From NCBI GenBank assembly GCA_025360815.1, contig JANYBL010000010.1, positions 1 to 35,378 of the forward strand: 35,378 nucleotides of DNA, given 5' to 3'. Within the stretch, counting starts at the first letter, position 1. The number at the start of each line of letters is the position of its first letter. The notes under the pieces were generated by a model, which had not been told where the DNA came from, searched no databases, and worked only from the letters and a program-made list of their open reading frames with translations. This DNA is from Burkholderiales bacterium (lineage in GTDB: Bacteria; Pseudomonadota; Gammaproteobacteria; Burkholderiales; Usitatibacteraceae). Below are positions 24,559 through 33,905 of this stretch, one piece after another. The position numbers and the translations under genes were made by a program.

Positions 24559-26079
24559 TTATGCGTCCGCTAAAAAAGGTGCAAGCGATTCGGATAATTC
24601 TGTCGCGGTTGCATAACGTTCCTCTGGACGCTTTGCCATCAGACGATCAACAATCGGCTGAAATTGGCGAGCCCGTTTTGGCAGAAGGGGGATTTCATCA
24701 TGGATATGTCGATACAGCAATTCGGCATCATTTTTAGCCGCATAAGGCTTTTCGCCCGCAAGCATTTCAAAAAATATCGCACCCAAGCTATAGAGATCAC
24801 TGCGGCCATCGATCGGCAAGCCTTGACCCTGCTCCGGACTCATATATGCGGGTGTGCCCAACACCGGCGCGCCTGCACCCTCGCCGCCGCCCAACAGATT
24901 CGTGGCTAATGTGCTTTTAGCGGTGCGACCGAACGGGGCGGAAATATTAAAATCAATCAGCACGAGTTCACAGGGGCTTTGTGAGCTGCTCTGCGCATGG
25001 CGCAGCGTGATTTCATTTTTTCCGGTGCCGCCCACGCGAAAAAAAACATTTTCAGGTTTCAAATCGAGATGGGCAATATTTCCTGCATGGACAGCAGAAA
25101 GCGCCTCAGCCAAACCGTGCATGATACGCACCGTGGCTAGGTCGTCAGCTGTCGTGGGATCGACGCTCATGATTCGCCGCAAATTCCCGTCGGCAAGGTA
25201 TTCGAGTACCGCGTAAGGCCAAGCCCCGGCAATGCCCATGTCTAGGTAGCGAACGACGTGGTGGCCTTGCAAGCTGTGGATAAATTGATAGCGCCAACAA
25301 AAACGGGTAATGCCGTCAAAATTATTGGTGGGCGATGCGGTCAATACTTTAATCACGGCGCGTTGATGTGCAGAGCGTTTGTCGTGTTTCTGGTGTTCGT
25401 CGGGGTGGCCGGGTTTCGGTATGTCGCGCTTGTCTGTGCCCTGGGCGATTTGTTCGGCAAGGAATACTTGCGCCATCGGGCTTGATGCGAGTGTTGCTAT
25501 GTATCGATAGCCTTGGATATTGACGCAAATGGTTTCGCCACTGATGCCTGCTTTGACAAAACTAAAGGTGCCAAAGGTTTTAGGTTTGCTTGGCTTGTGG
25601 TTTGCTGGGTCGCTTGGCTGCCCGCCCTGCTCGGTTAGGGTAACGGACATTGGTGGCGGCGAAAATAACGGCAAATCATGTAACAAAAGGCGCCCTACCA
25701 GCCGACAAAGGGCCGCTTGTGAGAGTGCATCCTTGAACAAAACACCGGCAGCCCCGGCGGCAATAAATTGGTCGACATCATCAGCCAGTTGTTGTGCGAC
25801 AAGCAGCACGACAGGCGGGCATTGCGGACGATTGCGCAGCCTATGCAGGATGGAAATACCTTCTTTGACGGTGCCAATACCACCCATCACGACGACATCG
25901 CCCGAGGTCCCGAATACGATTTCAGGGCCGAGCAGGGTTTGCGAAAAAGGGTCTACTTCCTCGACGGTCGCACTGGGCCATTTTGCGAGAAGATACGTCG
26001 CGATCAGGCGACGAAAACCGTTGGCACCATCAACAACTACAATGCGGGGGGCAGTCTTGGTATTGGACGACATTGACAT
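24559..26079 (-). CDS. Serine/threonine kinase with N-terminal pseudo-receiver
   Basis: A 506-residue cytoplasmic protein. Residues ~10-135 look like a response-regulator receiver (IVVVDGANGFRR, PPVVLLVAQQ, GVLFKDAL), but the phosphoacceptor position reads VVMGGIG, with Gly instead of Asp, so phosphorelay is unlikely. After a linker comes a Hanks-type kinase (~190-500): a poor glycine loop (ATLASSPMAQVFLAE), VIKVL lysine, catalytic loop HLDLKPENV (Asp retained, HRD changed to HLD), metal motif DFN instead of DFG, and APVLGTPAYMSPEQGQG with SDLYSLGAIFFEM. Kinase activity seems possible but the atypical motifs leave doubt. Start 26079 or 26073. It is the next minus-strand gene upstream of mfd, 68 bp away. 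The substrate is unknown. Confidence 0.85.
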   Translation of the reverse strand: MSMSSNTKTAPRIVVVDGANGFRRLIATYLLAKWPSATVEEVDPFSQTLLGPEIVFGTSGDVVVMGGIGTVKEGISILHRLRNRPQCPPVVLLVAQQLADDVDQFIAAGAAGVLFKDALSQAALCRLVGRLLLHDLPLFSPPPMSVTLTEQGGQPSDPANHKPSKPKTFGTFSFVKAGISGETICVNIQGYRYIATLASSPMAQVFLAEQIAQGTDKRDIPKPGHPDEHQKHDKRSAHQRAVIKVLTASPTNNFDGITRFCWRYQFIHSLQGHHVVRYLDMGIAGAWPYAVLEYLADGNLRRIMSVDPTTADDLATVRIMHGLAEALSAVHAGNIAHLDLKPENVFFRVGGTGKNEITLRHAQSSSQSPCELVLIDFNISAPFGRTAKSTLATNLLGGGEGAGAPVLGTPAYMSPEQGQGLPIDGRSDLYSLGAIFFEMLAGEKPYAAKNDAELLYRHIHDEIPLLPKRARQFQPIVDRLMAKRPEERYATATELSESLAPFLADA

Positions 26080-26173
26080 CAATTTTGGATGGGGCTGATC
26101 AGGCGACGGCAGCTTCAGCAAAGGGGTCAACAATGGTCGCGCCGCTGATCATAAAGCAGATTCATTCTCGTAT

Positions 26174-27742
26174 TCAGACAACCACGACAGGAATGCTGTT
26201 GACACTACTTTTGCCAGCAGCAATTTTTCCGCGCCATTCAGCGGGACCCGACTTATGTACCGCGTTGCCGAGCGAATCCACCGCTACAATCACCGGCATA
26301 TCGACAACATCAAATTCATAAATTGCCTCCATCCCAAGATCGCCGAATGCAACCAAGCGTGAAGCCTTAATGGCCTTTGAAACCAAATAGGCAGCACCGC
26401 CGACGGCGATAAAATAAGTCGCGCCGGCGCGCTTGATTTCTTCAACGGTCGCTGCACCGCGCTCGGATTTGCCGATCATACCAATTAGTCCAGTTTTCTC
26501 TAGTAACGGCGCGGTGAACTTGTCCATGCGTGATGCGGTGGTCGGGCCGGCTGGGCCAACCACTTCGTCGCGTACGGCCATGACCGGACCAACGTAGTAA
26601 ATCAAGCGGTCGGTCAAATCCACTGGCAATGCCTCGCCGCGATTCATCATATCGATTAAGCGGCGATGTGCGGCATCGCGGCCGGTAAGGATTTTACCGG
26701 TCAGCAGAACACGGTCGCCAGCGCGGAGCTCGCCCAATTTTTCACGACTAATGCCATCGATATTAACGCGCTTTGAGCTTGAAATATCCATCGTGAGCGT
26801 TGGCCAATCGTCCAGCGATGGCACCGCCAATATGGCGGGACCCGAACCATCAAGGGTGAAGTGAATGTGACGCGTGGCTGCGCAATTGGGTAACAGTGCA
26901 ACCGGCTTGGAGGCTGCGTGAGTAGGATAGTCTGTAACCTTGACATCAAGTACGGTTGTTAAGCCACCCAACCCCTGTGCGCCAATGCCAAGTGCGTTTA
27001 CTTTTTCAAACAATTCTAGACGCAAGGTTTCGGCACGCGTTAGAGTAGCGCCAGTTCTCGCATGGGCTTGCAATTCGTGGATATTCATCGGCGCCATCAT
27101 CGCCCATTTCGCCATCAGCATCGCTTTCTCGGGCGAGCCACCAATGCCGATCGACAAGATGCCCGGGGGGCACCAATCAGCGCCCATGATCGGCAATTGA
27201 CTCAGCACCCAGTCCACCACGCTGTCCGAGGGCAGCAGCATCGCGAATTTTGATTTGTTTTCTGACCCGCCACCCTTTGCTGCAACGGTCACTTCCACCG
27301 TATTGCCGGGGACCAACTCGACATGCGTTACGCCTGGTGTATTGTCGCCGGTATTTTTGCGCACGCCATCGGGATCAAGCAACATCGAACCGCGCAGCGG
27401 ATTGTCCTTATCGGTATAGGCGCGCCGAACGCCTTCGTTGACCATTTCTTCCAAGCTCATCAGAGCTGCATTGGCCGCATCAAAGCGAACATCCATTCCC
27501 ACTTTCACAAACGCAATGCAAATGCCGGTGTCCTGGCAAATTGGGCGGTGACCCTCAGCCGCCATGCGCGAGTTGATGAGGATTTGCGCCATTGCATCTT
27601 TCGCAGCGGGCGAGGCTTCACTGTCGTAAGCCTCGTGCAGTGCTTTGATGTAATCGGGCGGATGGTAGTAGCTGATATATTGAAAGCCATCGGCAACAGA
27701 TTGAATGAAGTCTTCTTGCTTAATGACGGTTTGGTTGGGCAT
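26174..27742 (-). CDS. Fumarate hydratase, class I (iron-sulfur)
   Basis: A 522-residue TCA-cycle enzyme converting fumarate and malate, with alpha and beta domains fused as in E. coli FumA/FumB. Cysteines expected to bind the [4Fe-4S] cluster are in CQDTGI (Cys69), ADWCPPG (Cys191) and LPNCAATRH (Cys287). The beta-domain swivel at the C terminus has VGPAGPTTASRMD and GKSERG. AAGGAG lies just upstream of ATG 27742, a strong site. It is 40 bp downstream of the YqhA-family gene. The closely related L(+)-tartrate dehydratase cannot be fully excluded. Confidence 0.92.
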   Translation of the reverse strand: MPNQTVIKQEDFIQSVADGFQYISYYHPPDYIKALHEAYDSEASPAAKDAMAQILINSRMAAEGHRPICQDTGICIAFVKVGMDVRFDAANAALMSLEEMVNEGVRRAYTDKDNPLRGSMLLDPDGVRKNTGDNTPGVTHVELVPGNTVEVTVAAKGGGSENKSKFAMLLPSDSVVDWVLSQLPIMGADWCPPGILSIGIGGSPEKAMLMAKWAMMAPMNIHELQAHARTGATLTRAETLRLELFEKVNALGIGAQGLGGLTTVLDVKVTDYPTHAASKPVALLPNCAATRHIHFTLDGSGPAILAVPSLDDWPTLTMDISSSKRVNIDGISREKLGELRAGDRVLLTGKILTGRDAAHRRLIDMMNRGEALPVDLTDRLIYYVGPVMAVRDEVVGPAGPTTASRMDKFTAPLLEKTGLIGMIGKSERGAATVEEIKRAGATYFIAVGGAAYLVSKAIKASRLVAFGDLGMEAIYEFDVVDMPVIVAVDSLGNAVHKSGPAEWRGKIAAGKSSVNSIPVVVV

Positions 27743-27782
27743 GATGCGCTCCTTTATTTCGACTGATGGTGACTACGAGCCA

Positions 27783-28403
27783 CTAATGGGCGCTGTTAGC
27801 GGATGGTGGCTTACTATGTTGAGTCATGATGCGGTCGCAATACGCGATGGCTAGCGCCGACAGCAGAAACGTAATGTGAATAACCGTTTGTGCAATCCAT
27901 TCACCGTTATCCATATACGCCTTCGCATTGATAAACGTTTTCAGTAAATGAATGGACGAAATGCCGATGATGGCAGTGGCCAGTTTTACTTTTAACACCG
28001 ACGCATTTACGTGAGATAACCACTCTGGTTGATCCGGGTGATTGCTTAAGTTCATGCGCGAAACGAAGGTTTCATAGCCACCGACAATGACCATAATGAG
28101 CAAATTTGAAATCATGACCACATCAATCAACCCCAGCACGACCAACATCAGGGTTGTTTCGTTGAGCTTGGTCGGCTTGACGGCGGCACCTTCAACGGTG
28201 ACCGCATCCAATATATGTTTTAAAGCGGATTCGTTGCCCATCGCGGAAAGAATCAAATAATAGAGTTCCGCCCAAAAGAGGTAAACATAAATAACTTGTG
28301 CAGCGATAAGCCCAATATAGAGCGGTACTTGCAGCCATCGGCTCATGAAAATCAAGTTGGGTAACGTTTTCAGCGGTTTGTGTGGGCGGGGTTGGTTGTC
28401 CAT
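27783..28403 (-). CDS. YqhA/UPF0114 family membrane protein
   Basis: A 206-residue protein with four predicted membrane segments. The family pattern is present: FMSRWLQVPLYIGLIAAQ near the N terminus, LGLIDVVMISNLLIMVIVGGYETFVS in the middle, VKLATAIIGISSIHLLKTFI, and a last helix ending in AYCDR. Function is unknown. ATG 28403 (MDNQPRPHK) is chosen because upstream residues overlap a terminator. It lies between that terminator and the fumarase gene, so it probably starts a two-gene unit with fumarase. Confidence 0.9.
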   Translation of the reverse strand: MDNQPRPHKPLKTLPNLIFMSRWLQVPLYIGLIAAQVIYVYLFWAELYYLILSAMGNESALKHILDAVTVEGAAVKPTKLNETTLMLVVLGLIDVVMISNLLIMVIVGGYETFVSRMNLSNHPDQPEWLSHVNASVLKVKLATAIIGISSIHLLKTFINAKAYMDNGEWIAQTVIHITFLLSALAIAYCDRIMTQHSKPPSANSAH

Positions 28404-28448
28404 AGCGGTCTCAAAAAAGCCACAAGAAAAAAGAAAGAAAATAACGAA

Positions 28449-28473
28449 ACCCGGCAAAATGATTTTGCCGGGT
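28449..28473 (-). terminator. Intrinsic terminator after the acyl-CoA synthetase gene
   Basis: ACCCGGCAAAA (28449-28459) and TTTTGCCGGGT (28463-28473) form an 11-bp perfect inverted repeat with a 3-nt loop. On the minus strand it is followed by TTTCGTTATTTTC. It lies 70 bp beyond the synthetase stop and 46 bp before the YqhA-family start. Confidence 0.85.
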
Positions 28474-28543
28474 GTTAAAGAATGCTTGATGACACCAACA
28501 CCGCTAGTGAAGCGCTAAGCATTCCGACAAAGCTTCAAACGTT

Positions 28544-30202
28544 TCACGCCGATTTTGCAATTGCCGTCGCCGGTGAAATTTCTCTGCGTAGAATTTTACC
28601 ATTCTTGGTGCGCGGAAAATCCTTGGCAAGGTAGATCCGCTTGGGCGCTTTGTAGGCGGCGAGATGTTGTTGGCCGAATTTGAGGAGTTCATCGGCAGAG
28701 ACCTGCTGGGCCTGCTGCAGGATGACGTAGGCCGCAACAATCAATTTATCTTTCTCTATTTCTTCACCGATACAGGCGCAGTCGGCCACGGCAGGGTGCG
28801 ATTTGAGCACGCGCTCCACTTCGTACGGTGAGACGCGATAACCAAAGCTTTTGATGATGTCATCTCGACGCCCCAAAAACCACAGATAGCCCTCAATGTC
28901 AATTTTGGCGTAATCGCCAGTGAAGAAATAGCCGTCATGTTTGTATTTGGCCGTTTCTGCATCAAGGTTCCAATAGCGCAAAAACAAACCGGGATCTGTC
29001 TCTGGAATGGCGATCATGCCCTCCTCGCCAGCTGGAACCGGCTGCATCGTATCGGGATTGAGCAATTGAATATCATGCCCCGGCTGCGCAAAGCCGGCTG
29101 AGCCGGCGCGAATCGGGCGATGAATAGATTGAGATAAATAGTATGAAAATTCGCTCATGCCGACGGCCTCATAAATATCCATGCCAAAGCGCGTGCGCCA
29201 TGCTGTCAGCATATCGTCGGACAGATGCTCACCGGCACTCATGCAAAATCGAAGCGTGGGCACGTCGGCCTTGGTGGTCGTCGTTTTTTGTAGAATTTGG
29301 CGGTAAATAGTAGGCACGCCGATGAAGATGGTGGCGCCATGTTTGGCAATGAGCCGCGTCCAACAGTTCGCGTCATTTTTTCCCTCATGTACGATGACGG
29401 TTTTGCCCAAATAGAGTGGGTCCATCAAGCCGGACCCGAGCACATAGGTCCAATTAAATTTGCCTGAATGGAGGATGCGATCAACTTGTTTATCGTCGAA
29501 ATTAAACCAATATTTTGAAGCCGGTTCGCGACCGAGAAGCGCCCGGTGGGCGTGCAAAACACCTTTTGGATAGCCGGTTGTTCCCGAGGTGTAAACGAGG
29601 TACGCGGGAGCATTGGCGTGGGTGGCGTGTGGTGCTGACCATGCGGTGATTTCCTTTAGTGCAGGCGCCAAATTCACGACATTGAGTGCGTTTGGCGTGC
29701 CCCCAGATGTCTGTTGACTTTCGCCTGATAGGAGTACGAGGTTTAGACTCTCCGCAAGACCGACACGCTCCGCCATTTGCAGCCACGCCGCGGAATCCAT
29801 CACCAGCACTTTTGCGCCGGAATCTTCGGCCAGGTATAAAACTTCCTCCGCGGTGAGCAATGTCGAGGTCGGCACAGCGATGCAGCCTGCTTTCATCGCG
29901 CCCAAAAATGCGGTCGGATAATCGATGCTGTTGGGGAGGCGAATCAACACGCGGTCGCCTGGTCCAACGCCAAGCTTCCGCAACAGCTGTGCAAACTGGC
30001 TGGTGCGCTCGGCCAGTTCTGCATAAGTAATTGAACGGGTACCAAGTGCATCGTCTTCGACGATCATGGCGATGCGGTTTTCAATATCCGTACCAAGATG
30101 CGCGTCGGTGCATGCTACGCCGATGTTAAAAAAATCGGGAACATTCCATGTCCAAGCGGGGTAGGGTTGGAAAGAGGGGAAGCGGACATTTGCGTTCATC
30201 AT
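28544..30202 (-). CDS. AMP-forming acyl-CoA synthetase / CoA ligase
   Basis: A 552-residue ANL-superfamily enzyme. It activates a carboxylic acid to an acyl-AMP and then to a CoA thioester. Motifs: YLVYTSGTTGYPKGVLHAH (A3), YEAVGMSEFSYYLS (A5), YFFTGDYAKID (A7), GRRDDIIKSFGYRVSPYEVE (A8) and the catalytic lysine in KNGKILRREI (A10). The layout resembles benzoate/aminobenzoate-CoA ligases and related medium-size acid ligases, but the substrate cannot be read from sequence. Two adjacent ATGs (30202, 30199) are possible starts. It follows a CitE-like lyase gene on the same strand, with a repeat in the 90-bp spacer, and ends at a strong terminator. Confidence 0.88.
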   Translation of the reverse strand: MMNANVRFPSFQPYPAWTWNVPDFFNIGVACTDAHLGTDIENRIAMIVEDDALGTRSITYAELAERTSQFAQLLRKLGVGPGDRVLIRLPNSIDYPTAFLGAMKAGCIAVPTSTLLTAEEVLYLAEDSGAKVLVMDSAAWLQMAERVGLAESLNLVLLSGESQQTSGGTPNALNVVNLAPALKEITAWSAPHATHANAPAYLVYTSGTTGYPKGVLHAHRALLGREPASKYWFNFDDKQVDRILHSGKFNWTYVLGSGLMDPLYLGKTVIVHEGKNDANCWTRLIAKHGATIFIGVPTIYRQILQKTTTTKADVPTLRFCMSAGEHLSDDMLTAWRTRFGMDIYEAVGMSEFSYYLSQSIHRPIRAGSAGFAQPGHDIQLLNPDTMQPVPAGEEGMIAIPETDPGLFLRYWNLDAETAKYKHDGYFFTGDYAKIDIEGYLWFLGRRDDIIKSFGYRVSPYEVERVLKSHPAVADCACIGEEIEKDKLIVAAYVILQQAQQVSADELLKFGQQHLAAYKAPKRIYLAKDFPRTKNGKILRREISPATAIAKSA

Positions 30203-30225
30203 GCGATCACAATTTAATTAAAACA

Positions 30226-30282
30226 CTAGGCTGGACGGGCGTTTCGAGGGTGTTTTGTCTGAAAATTCCCGCCGAATGACTA
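30226..30282. repeat. REP-like element, copy 2
   Basis: It begins with the same 20 bases as the copy at 5082 (CTAGGCTGGACGGGCGTTTC). It then shares a looser pattern with that copy: AGG, TTTTGT, an A-run and CCGCC. It sits in the spacer between the CitE-like gene and the CoA ligase gene. Confidence 0.5.
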
Positions 30283-30292
30283 CATCGCTTTT

Positions 30293-31414
30293 TTATAAGA
30301 TGACACCGTACGGCCAGTTTTCACGCACTACCTGTGCAGGCAATTTACGTAAAACCTCAACTGCAAACGCGGAATCGTCAACCGACAACGCGTGCAGCGC
30401 ATGAGCGCGCAACAGCGTTTGCAGCGCTTTACCAAACATCGGCGGGTCGAGCATTTCACCGTTGAATTTAATCGCGCCGCCAAGCAGGGCATCGGCTTCA
30501 ATCGCCGCTTTGAGGATGGCGATTTTAGTTCTGGTGTCCGTAGGCGAGGGCGTATAGGCGACCTTGCACGGGTGAATGTGATACGGATGAATCACTTGTT
30601 TGCCAGTCATGCCCATGGCGGATTCTTCACAGGCGTGCTTATAAACAACTCGTGATTCTTCATCGCCATGCAGATCGAGCCACCGGCGGACATCGTCAGG
30701 CTCGACAAAATTTTCGGGCATCATTGAATTGCCGATCAGCGTCTCGACGCCGCCGATGACACCTTTACCGGCGATACGTGCCTCGAACAAAATTTGGTTC
30801 ATGAAATACGCAAGTTCATTTGTCCAATTACGCGGCGTGATTTGAATGCCCATCGCTTTCGAGAAGTCATGAATGCCGAACACCACGTGCTTGACCGTCG
30901 CGTATTGCATCAAATCGGGTGCGATTTTGAGCGATTTCGGGTGCTCAATAATCGGCTGGATCGTCATCTTGTGGTTTAAGCCAACCAGCACTGCAGAAAG
31001 ATCACGAATCTCTGGCGAGCCGTAAGCCTCGCCCGCTTTAGCGAGCATGACGACATCGATATGATCAGATAAATCACGAATCAGTTGCAGGTCTTTTTCA
31101 TACTCATCCGTGCGAAACGGATTTATCCGGATCGCCACCTGCACTTCGCGCCGCTTGGGCATATGTGGCAACTCCATTCGTAGCAATTCGCGCGACATTT
31201 CTTTTTGGCGGCAACCGTCTTCCAGATCAAAGATAAGGGTGTGTGAATTGGTGCCCCAAGCATGCTTTTTAAACCGGAGCGATGCTTGCTCTAAATCTTC
31301 GTACAAACCCAAAGCCGGCGCGTATTTCACCGGCGGGTAATAAATTTGAATACCTGGCCAATAATCGCCTAGTACGGTTGCCGTGGGTATATGGATATCG
31401 AATGGATTGCTCAT
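30293..31414 (-). CDS. CitE-like (HpcH/HpaI family) CoA-ester lyase
   Basis: A 373-residue TIM-barrel protein of the citrate lyase beta / malyl-CoA lyase superfamily. Family features: HTLIFDLEDGCRQKEMSRELL, VAIRINPF with the CoA/substrate arginine, DVVMLAKAGEA, IQPIIEHPKSL with the metal-site Glu, HVVFGIHDFSKAMG and GMTGKQVIHPYHI. Members cleave or form malyl-, citramalyl- or similar CoA esters using Mg2+. The N terminus is not the standard RSxLFVPG form but has IQIYYPPVKYAPALG instead, so it is a divergent subgroup. ATG 31414 (MSNPFDIHI) is chosen over a hydrophobic upstream extension. It is co-oriented with the CoA ligase downstream and divergent from acs. Confidence 0.82.
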   Translation of the reverse strand: MSNPFDIHIPTATVLGDYWPGIQIYYPPVKYAPALGLYEDLEQASLRFKKHAWGTNSHTLIFDLEDGCRQKEMSRELLRMELPHMPKRREVQVAIRINPFRTDEYEKDLQLIRDLSDHIDVVMLAKAGEAYGSPEIRDLSAVLVGLNHKMTIQPIIEHPKSLKIAPDLMQYATVKHVVFGIHDFSKAMGIQITPRNWTNELAYFMNQILFEARIAGKGVIGGVETLIGNSMMPENFVEPDDVRRWLDLHGDEESRVVYKHACEESAMGMTGKQVIHPYHIHPCKVAYTPSPTDTRTKIAILKAAIEADALLGGAIKFNGEMLDPPMFGKALQTLLRAHALHALSVDDSAFAVEVLRKLPAQVVRENWPYGVIL

Positions 31415-31714
31415 GAAATGGGCTTTGGCAAGTATTGATAAGGATGGTGCTATTAGGATGATGGATACGGTTAAAGCGTAATAAAGCAAACTGACATATT
31501 GGGAAATTACTCTTTTTGTTGCGGTGCGTCAATAGGTCTTATATAAGATATAAGATATTGTCGTTTAAATTCATGCCGCCATGATCCGATGGTAATTTCG
31601 GCTCAACTGCCCCTGTCGATAGTCGTAACGTCAACGCAGTTTTTTGCGTTTCATGCTATACATCGTACAAATAAGAAATTTGTAAACTCAAAAACAAGCA
31701 ACGAGGAGAGCAGC
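31415..31714. other. Divergent promoter region between the CitE-like gene and acs
   Basis: 300 bp with no gene of its own. It must hold promoters in both directions. A TGCTATACAT sequence near 31651-31660 could be an extended -10 for acs. I see no sigma-54 site and no strong inverted repeat. Confidence 0.4.
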
Positions 31715-33700
31715 ATGTCGAACATCGAATCGATGTCGCAGGAGAGTCGCCTTTTCCCACCTTCTGAGGCGATGGTGCGTCAAGCCAATATTTCGGGCAT
31801 GGCGGCCTATAACGAGATGTGTGCCGAAGCTAGTGCCGACTATCGCGGTTTCTGGGCCAAGCATGCCCGTGAAACCCTGTCGTGGCATACGCCGTTTACC
31901 GAGGTTCTAGATGAATCAAATGCGCCCTTTTATAAATGGTTTTCGGATGGTGAATTAAACGCGTCCTACAATTGTTTGGATCGTAATCTTGTCAACGGCA
32001 ATGCCGATAAAACTGCGATTGTGTTCGAGGCCGACGACGGGGCGGTAACGCGGATTACTTATCGCGCGCTCACGTTGAGGGTCTGCAAATTTGCCAATGC
32101 GCTAAAATCAATGGGGATCAAAAAAGGTGATCGCGTCATCATTTATATGCCGATGACGATTGAGGGCGTGGTTGCGATGCAAGCCTGCGCGCGCATCGGC
32201 GCGATTCATTCCGTTGTGTTCGGCGGCTTCTCAGCCAAGAGTGTGCACGAACGTATTGTCGATGCCGGCGCATCCGCCATCATCACAGCGGACGAGCAAA
32301 TGCGCGGTGGCAAAGCATTGCCGATCAAAGCGATTGTCGATGAAGCGCTTGCCATGGGTAGTGGGGAGCATATCAAGGCCGCTATCGTTTATCGTCGTAC
32401 CGGCAATCCCGTCAACATGACTGATGGCCGTGACCATTGGTGGCATGAGCTCGAAGTAACACAAAGCGAAATCTGTGAGCCGGAGTGGGTCGACGCGGAA
32501 CATCCGCTGTTTATTCTTTATACCTCGGGCTCAACCGGGCAGCCAAAAGGAATTCAGCATTCGACGGGCGGCTATTTGCTCTGGGCGGCGCTCACGATGA
32601 AATGGACGTTTGATAGTAAACCCGATGACCTTTTCTGGTGCACCGCCGATATTGGCTGGGTGACCGGGCACTCGTACGTTTGCTATGGTCCACTGGCGGT
32701 GGGCGGTACCGAATTAATTTTTGAGGGTGTGCCGACTTATCCGAACGCAGGACGTTTTTGGGACATGGTCCAAAAGCACAAAGTTACTGTCTTTTATACC
32801 GCGCCAACCGCGATTCGTTCGCTCATAAAAGCTGGCGAGGTTGATCCTAAAGTGCATCCGCGTCACTACGATTTAACCTCGCTGCGGATTTTGGGTTCTG
32901 TTGGCGAGCCAATCAATCCCGAAGCGTGGATGTGGTATCACGAGAATATTGGCGGTGGGCGATGCCCGATTGTAGATACGTTCTGGCAGACCGAAACCGG
33001 TGGACATATGATCACGCCGCTGCCCGGCGTCACAACGCTCATGCCGGGCTCTTGCACACTTGCACTGCCGGGCATTATGGCTGCGATCGTTGATGAAACT
33101 GGCCACGATGTTGAGAACGGGAGCGGTGGTATTTTGGTTGTTAAACGTCCGTGGCCGTCAATGGTCCGTACCATCTGGGGCGACCCAGAGCGATTCAAAA
33201 AAACCTATTTCCCCGAAGAGTTAGGCGGCAGGTTGTACCTCGCTGGTGACGGCGCAGTGCGCGATAAAACGACTGGTTATTTCACCATCATGGGGCGGAT
33301 TGATGATGTGTTGAATGTATCGGGGCATCGGCTCGGCACGATGGAAATTGAATCGGCGTTGGTCTCAAACTCGAGGCTAGTAGCCGAGGCTGCGGTCGTT
33401 GGCCGCCCAGATGATTTGACGGGTGAGGCGATTGTTGCCTTCGTGGTACTCAAAGGTACACGACCGATAGGCGACGACGCAAAAGCGCTTGCCAAAGAAT
33501 TGCGCGATTGGGTCGGCCGTGAAATCGGTCCGATTGCCAAGCCGAAAGATATACGCTTTGGCGACAATTTGCCGAAGACCCGCTCCGGGAAAATCATGCG
33601 GCGCCTATTGCGATCCATTGCCAGAGGCGAGGCGATTACGCAGGATATTTCTACGCTGGAGAATCCGGCGATTCTGGAACAACTCAAACATAGTACTTAG
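31715..33700 (+). CDS. acs: Acetyl-CoA synthetase
   Basis: A 661-residue AMP-forming enzyme that makes acetyl-CoA from acetate. ATG 31715 has GAGGAGA just upstream. The ACS N-terminal domain ([15 protein letters not shown]) is followed by [85 protein letters not shown] and a C-terminal [11 protein letters not shown]. Its lysine is the site that Pat-type acetyltransferases modify in other bacteria. WQTETGG keeps the acetate-pocket tryptophan, favouring acetate over propionate. Divergent from the CitE-like gene and followed by a transporter gene on the same strand. Confidence 0.93.
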   Translation: MSNIESMSQESRLFPPSEAMVRQANISGMAAYNEMCAEASADYRGFWAKHARETLSWHTPFTEVLDESNAPFYKWFSDGELNASYNCLDRNLVNGNADKTAIVFEADDGAVTRITYRALTLRVCKFANALKSMGIKKGDRVIIYMPMTIEGVVAMQACARIGAIHSVVFGGFSAKSVHERIVDAGASAIITADEQMRGGKALPIKAIVDEALAMGSGEHIKAAIVYRRTGNPVNMTDGRDHWWHELEVTQSEICEPEWVDAEHPLFILYTSGSTGQPKGIQHSTGGYLLWAALTMKWTFDSKPDDLFWCTADIGWVTGHSYVCYGPLAVGGTELIFEGVPTYPNAGRFWDMVQKHKVTVFYTAPTAIRSLIKAGEVDPKVHPRHYDLTSLRILGSVGEPINPEAWMWYHENIGGGRCPIVDTFWQTETGGHMITPLPGVTTLMPGSCTLALPGIMAAIVDETGHDVENGSGGILVVKRPWPSMVRTIWGDPERFKKTYFPEELGGRLYLAGDGAVRDKTTGYFTIMGRIDDVLNVSGHRLGTMEIESALVSNSRLVAEAAVVGRPDDLTGEAIVAFVVLKGTRPIGDDAKALAKELRDWVGREIGPIAKPKDIRFGDNLPKTRSGKIMRRLLRSIARGEAITQDISTLENPAILEQLKHST

Positions 33701-33905
33701 CGTTGAATTTGATCGTAAGCGCGTATTGAATGGAAGGTGTGGAATGAACTATTTTGTGGTGCGTTGCAACATAAGTAAATGTTGATTTAAGAGTAAAATT
33801 TTGTAGAAAGTAAGGTAACTTTGTTGAATAAAAGCGCAGTACACTTTGAGCGGGAAACCCAATAATAAACCGCATTCGAAACTTAAAACTTTAACAGGAG
33901 GTCGC

